Positions 6,872 through 8,555 of a DNA stretch of 8,555 bases are shown here, one piece after another. Source of the DNA: JBCCTX01 sp964468435 (lineage in GTDB: Bacteria > Bacteroidota > Bacteroidia > J057); assembly GCA_964468435.1 (NCBI GenBank), contig CAYXVE010000102.1, positions 1-8,555 of the forward strand. Reading direction: 5' to 3'. The first letter of the stretch is position 1. The number at the start of each line of letters is the position of its first letter. Under the pieces are notes generated by a model. It worked only from the letters and a program-made list of their open reading frames with translations, was not told the DNA's origin and did no database searches. Both the position numbers and the translations under genes were made by a program.

Positions 6872-6989
6872 GGAAGGTAAGCCACACGGGATGATGTCCA
6901 AAGACTATTTATAGTCTGGAATCCCGTGCGGTGTTTTTCAGGGAAGCTCCCCCAACCCCTTGCCTTTCCATGCCTTAGTTTTGGGGGAG
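6872..6989. repeat. Nested inverted-repeat block around the terminator
   Basis: Besides the terminator hairpin, GGAAGGTAAG (6872-6881) can pair with CTTGCCTTTCC (6959-6969, one wobble and one bulged T), enclosing it. CTCCCCCAA (6947-6955) pairs perfectly with TTGGGGGAG (6981-6989) across 25 bases. The last two pairings compete for overlapping space, so two folds are possible. The density of pairing in about 120 noncoding bases resembles a palindromic repeat or small non-autonomous element more than a simple terminator. No second copy is in the window. Confidence 0.5.
6881..6938 (+). terminator. Strong hairpin with T-run after serB-serA
   Basis: CACGGGAT (6885-6892) pairs with ATCCCGTG (6921-6928). 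Beyond an A/C mismatch the stem continues with CC/GG (6882-6883 with 6930-6931). Inside, TCC/GGA and AGACTA/TAGTCT (6902-6907 with 6912-6917) close on a TTTA tetraloop. A T5 run (6934-6938) follows. It starts 41 bases after the serB-serA stop, as expected for a rho-independent terminator, though it is longer than most and has internal bulges. Confidence 0.65.
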
Positions 6990-7061
6990 GGTTAGGATGT
7001 GTGTGAGATTTTCCTTGAAAAGGTTGAATTCATGTAATAATCAAATAATCTTAGATCAATT

Positions 7062-7184
7062 ATGAATACGCTGAAGCGGAATACCATAATTGACCAAATC
7101 CGGAACAGGGTAAACCGTGTGAACCCGCAAGCTGGTGTAGTTTTATTTGGATCACGTGCACGTGGGGATGAGCGAAATGATTCA
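7062..7184 (+). pseudogene. Truncated MNT-type nucleotidyltransferase
   Basis: The first 41 codons match the N-terminus of small MNT-domain nucleotidyltransferases (NTP_transf_2, the MntA/HEPN-partner type): a basic helix (MNTLKRNTIIDQIRNRV) and then VVLFGSRARGDERNDS, with the GS motif at residues 30-31. The family continues with a second motif (DxD with the metal-binding aspartates), a further ~60 residues and often an adjacent HEPN gene. Here homology stops at S41; the open frame runs on to 7244 only as antisense of the convergent uma2 gene. Without the aspartates the product cannot be active. The start is the first ATG and has normal family length before the motif. The plus strand after uma2 was checked for the missing part and nothing was found. 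The break is therefore a deletion or replacement, not a clean insertion. Confidence 0.75.
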
Positions 7185-7748
7185 CTTTTTCAATATATCC
7201 CCTGCGGAGACCACAAACTCTTTCCCTTCTATGAGAAGGATTAGCGCATCTGTTGGGAACATGAGTTGATGCAGTTTGTATTTGCCTTGATCGGGAGTGG
7301 TAAATACCTCTATCTGGTTTTCATGGAGGTTTATGAGCCATACCTGGGGAATGCCTGCAACGGCATAGAGGGGAAGCTTGACAGCTCTGTCATACTCATA
7401 GGACGAATCTGCTATTTCTACAATAAGCCAGATGTCATCGGGCTGGGGATGATGCTCTTCGTATTTTTCCAAAGGTGGGGCAAGTAGAGCTATATCGGAT
7501 TCGGGTTCAGAATATGGATTTAGCCATATGGGGTTCTGAACGCTGATGATGGCTATTTCTCCGAGTAATCTATGAAATACGCGGTTTATACGATTAACAG
7601 CAGTAGCATGATAGCTTCCTATGGGGCTCATGGCGATGATTTCTCCGTTGATGAGTTCGACCCGGTCGTGCTCGGTCAAAATACCCACCTGAAACATTTG
7701 GTGATATTCCGCTACATTTAGCAATCTTTTTTTGAGTTCTACCGGCAT
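7182..7748 (-). CDS. Uma2 family (DUF820) putative endonuclease
   Basis: This 188-residue protein belongs to the Uma2/DUF820 family, which has a PD-(D/E)xK nuclease fold; biological role and target are unknown. Features seen are the entry segment EYHQMFQVGILTEHDRVE, LINGEIIAMSPIGSYHA (32-48), PESDIALL with D85 as the first acidic residue, IVEIADSS with E111, and DRAVKLPLYAVAGIPQVWLIN with K124 and Y128 (120-140). D85, E111 and K124 form the expected catalytic set, so it looks active. The length is typical. The family is common in multiple copies in cyanobacteria and some Bacteroidota and often sits near decayed or mobile DNA. Its stop codon lies in the truncated nucleotidyltransferase: the TGA at 7182-7184 is read as a Ser codon on the other strand, so the last few codons may belong to the junction. 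It appears to be transcribed alone; no clear promoter or Shine-Dalgarno was found. Confidence 0.9.
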   Translation of the reverse strand: MPVELKKRLLNVAEYHQMFQVGILTEHDRVELINGEIIAMSPIGSYHATAVNRINRVFHRLLGEIAIISVQNPIWLNPYSEPESDIALLAPPLEKYEEHHPQPDDIWLIVEIADSSYEYDRAVKLPLYAVAGIPQVWLINLHENQIEVFTTPDQGKYKLHQLMFPTDALILLIEGKEFVVSAGDILKK

Positions 7749-7796
7749 CTTTTTGAATGTAAGATACGAAAATTCGTGATAGAGGAGTTAGATTAA

Positions 7797-8000
7797 TCAA
7801 AACGGAAGATTGGCTATGTAAGATGGTAATTTAGATTGATGTCGGGTGTTGAAATCCACAGGTTTTGAATCTACTCCCAAAAAGTTCCCCACTTTCTTAG
7901 CCAGAATCTCCTGGGTAATTCCTTTTTGTACTCTAACCGCCTTGAGGCGGAGGGCGAATGGAGATTCTATGAAGTGATTTGATTTATGTCTGTATAATTT
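7797..8000 (-). pseudogene. Start-less open frame, possible gene relic
   Basis: Between a stop at 8001-8003 and a stop at 7797-7799 there are 67 sense codons with no ATG, GTG or TTG start near the beginning. The reading contains SPFALRLKAVRVQKGITQ and EILAKKVG, loosely like the first helices of a Cro/C1-type helix-turn-helix, and ends SKLPSYIANLPF. The similarity to the helix-turn-helix does not continue after KKVG. It could be a remnant of a regulator or antitoxin, or just a repeat read in a favourable frame. Confidence 0.25.
7937..7950. repeat. Short GC hairpin CCGCC-TTGA-GGCGG
   Basis: A perfect 5-bp GC stem closes on TTGA in an AT-rich setting, inside the start-less frame. It may be a small dispersed palindrome; no other copy is in this window and no T-run follows, so a terminator is unlikely. 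Confidence 0.4.
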
Positions 8001-8089
8001 TCAAGTATAAGTATGTGTTTTGACTATATTATGTATACTTTCAAATGACCATTCTAAAGGAATTCATCTGATAGATCATTTTTTTACTA

Positions 8090-8145
8090 ACCCCCCAGCT
8101 TACCGGCAGCACCCCTTGTACGACGCACTATCCGGTTAAGGGGGT
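8090..8145. repeat. Hairpin cluster with alternative pairing
   Basis: The arm CCGGTTAAGGGGGT (8132-8145) pairs with ACCCCCCAGCTTACCGG (8090-8106, with a bulged AG and one bulged T). Its AAGGGGGT part can instead pair with ACCCCTT (8111-8117). The two pairings exclude each other. The arm's complement begins TGACCCCCTTA (8137-8147 on the minus strand), the same 11 bases that open copy 1 on the plus strand (35-45), so this block belongs to the same repeat family, partly inverted. Confidence 0.55.
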
Positions 8146-8180
8146 CAGGATGGGGAGATGTAGGATACCTTTTTCAACCC

Positions 8181-8320
8181 TGCCCCCCTTATATGGCATA
8201 AGAATTGGATCAGGGGGGCAGAATTTCGTAACGAGAAATTCGGGGGGTAACTTAGTATCAATCACGTGATCAACGGTCTGCATTAATTTATACTTAAATA
8301 GATCGCGCTTATTAAACCAT
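8181..8320. repeat. Structured dispersed repeat, copy 2
   Basis: Second copy of the element at 35-175, in the same orientation. TGCCCCCC (8181-8188) pairs perfectly with GGGGGGCA (8213-8220). The core containing TTTCGTAACGAGAAATTC (8224-8241 within 8223-8245) is identical to copy 1 over 23 bases, and the next 60 bases match copy 1 at 44 positions without gaps. The hairpin loops differ in sequence while the G/C-run stem is kept, which suggests the structure matters. The minus-strand reading of the flank, DLFKYKLMQTVDHVID (8257-8304), parallels DIFEQKLIQLIDHLMD in copy 1 (112-159). Confidence 0.75.
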
Positions 8321-8393
8321 GTAGTGGTTTGAAATTCAAAGAAAGTTACCTCAAGGGAAAAGTTAGTATAACCCCTTCCAATAAGCAACCCAC

Positions 8394-8555
8394 TTATTCC
8401 ACGTAAATCTGAATCATGTTTTGCTGCGTGATCAGCATGAGTAATAAGATCAGTAGTACAATCAGGAACAGCAATTTAAAGCAATTGACGATCAGGGCGG
8501 TCAGCGAAAAGCGTCCATCTTTTCTGCCCAATAGCAGCAAGGTTATCAGGGAGGT
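8394..8555 (-). CDS. Membrane protein, C-terminal part only
   Basis: The frame is open from the window edge to a TAA at 8394-8396, giving the last 53 residues of a protein whose start lies beyond 8555. It begins TSLITLLLLGRKDGRFSL, then has a strong transmembrane segment of about 24 residues (TALIVNCF through LLLMLI, residues 19-42), and ends in a short polar tail TQQNMIQIYVE. A hydrophobic stretch at the very start (LITLLLL) may be the end of another helix, with GRKDGR as a positively charged turn. I do not recognise the family. The composition and the pattern helix - basic loop - helix - polar tail support a real integral membrane protein. Repeat copy 2 follows its stop by about 70 bases. 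Confidence 0.65.
   Translation of the reverse strand, partial: TSLITLLLLGRKDGRFSLTALIVNCFKLLFLIVLLILLLMLITQQNMIQIYVE

Larger units (their letters stand above)
7749..8393. other. Gene-poor region with hairpins and repeat copy 2
   Basis: About 645 bases without a supported gene. They hold the presumed uma2 promoter region (7749-7800), a start-less open frame on the minus strand (7797-8000), a short GC hairpin (7937-7950), an AT-rich stretch (7980-8085) in which I see nothing, a G/C-run hairpin cluster (8090-8145) and repeat copy 2 (8181-8320). An 86-codon minus-strand frame (8128-8388) runs through the repeat and hairpins and is not accepted as a gene. Confidence 0.7.

Noticed and set aside
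8128..8388. 86-codon minus-strand ORF as a gene
   Set aside because: It runs through the G/C-run hairpins and the repeat core, its second half (CPPDPILMPYKGG onward) is low-quality sequence from the palindromes, and the stretch in common with copy 1 is interrupted there by a stop. Treated as part of the repeat.

Overview
The window looks like a chromosomal stretch from a Bacteroidota bacterium, probably a Cytophagales-like or related marine or soil lineage. Three things point there: the ~630-residue fusion of a SerB-like phosphatase to a SerA-type dehydrogenase, starts with no Shine-Dalgarno sequence and AT-rich leaders, and a DUF820/Uma2 gene. The genus cannot be fixed from the sequence. The intact, named genes are mostly housekeeping; no complete unknown defence or mobile system is visible. 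The unusual material lies in the decayed genes and the repeats.

Layout from left to right. Positions 1-217 hold a structured repeat (copy 1). On the minus strand follow a secreted M1 metallopeptidase (218-2074), a decayed small membrane-protein gene (2178-2390), phosphoglycerate kinase pgk (2512-3699) with a long hairpin behind it, and the HMP/HMP-P kinase thiD (3936-4778). A 169-bp divergent promoter region separates thiD from the plus-strand serB-serA fusion (4948-6840). That gene ends at a strong hairpin with a T-run (6881-6938), part of a larger nested inverted-repeat region reaching to 6989. Next come a truncated MNT-type nucleotidyltransferase (7062 to about 7184) and a convergent Uma2 gene (7182-7748) whose stop codon lies on the truncation point. 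A gene-poor stretch (7749-8393) contains a start-less open frame, several G/C-run hairpins and repeat copy 2. The window ends inside a minus-strand membrane-protein gene (8394 to beyond 8555).

How the genes relate. Pgk interconverts 1,3-bisphosphoglycerate and 3-phosphoglycerate, and 3-phosphoglycerate is the substrate of the SerA half of the fusion, so glycolysis and the entry to serine synthesis are encoded close together. They are on opposite strands with thiD between them, so this is not an operon. The fusion carries predicted activities for steps 1 and 3 of the phosphorylated serine pathway; the step 2 aminotransferase SerC is not in the window. The ACT domain keeps the three residues that bind serine in E. 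coli SerA, so feedback inhibition is likely.

The most interesting non-housekeeping signals are: the two diverged direct repeats near the window ends, which share an identical 23-bp core, a G/C-run hairpin and a flank that may once have been coding; the exact junction between the truncated nucleotidyltransferase and uma2; and the deleted, frameshifted membrane-protein relic.
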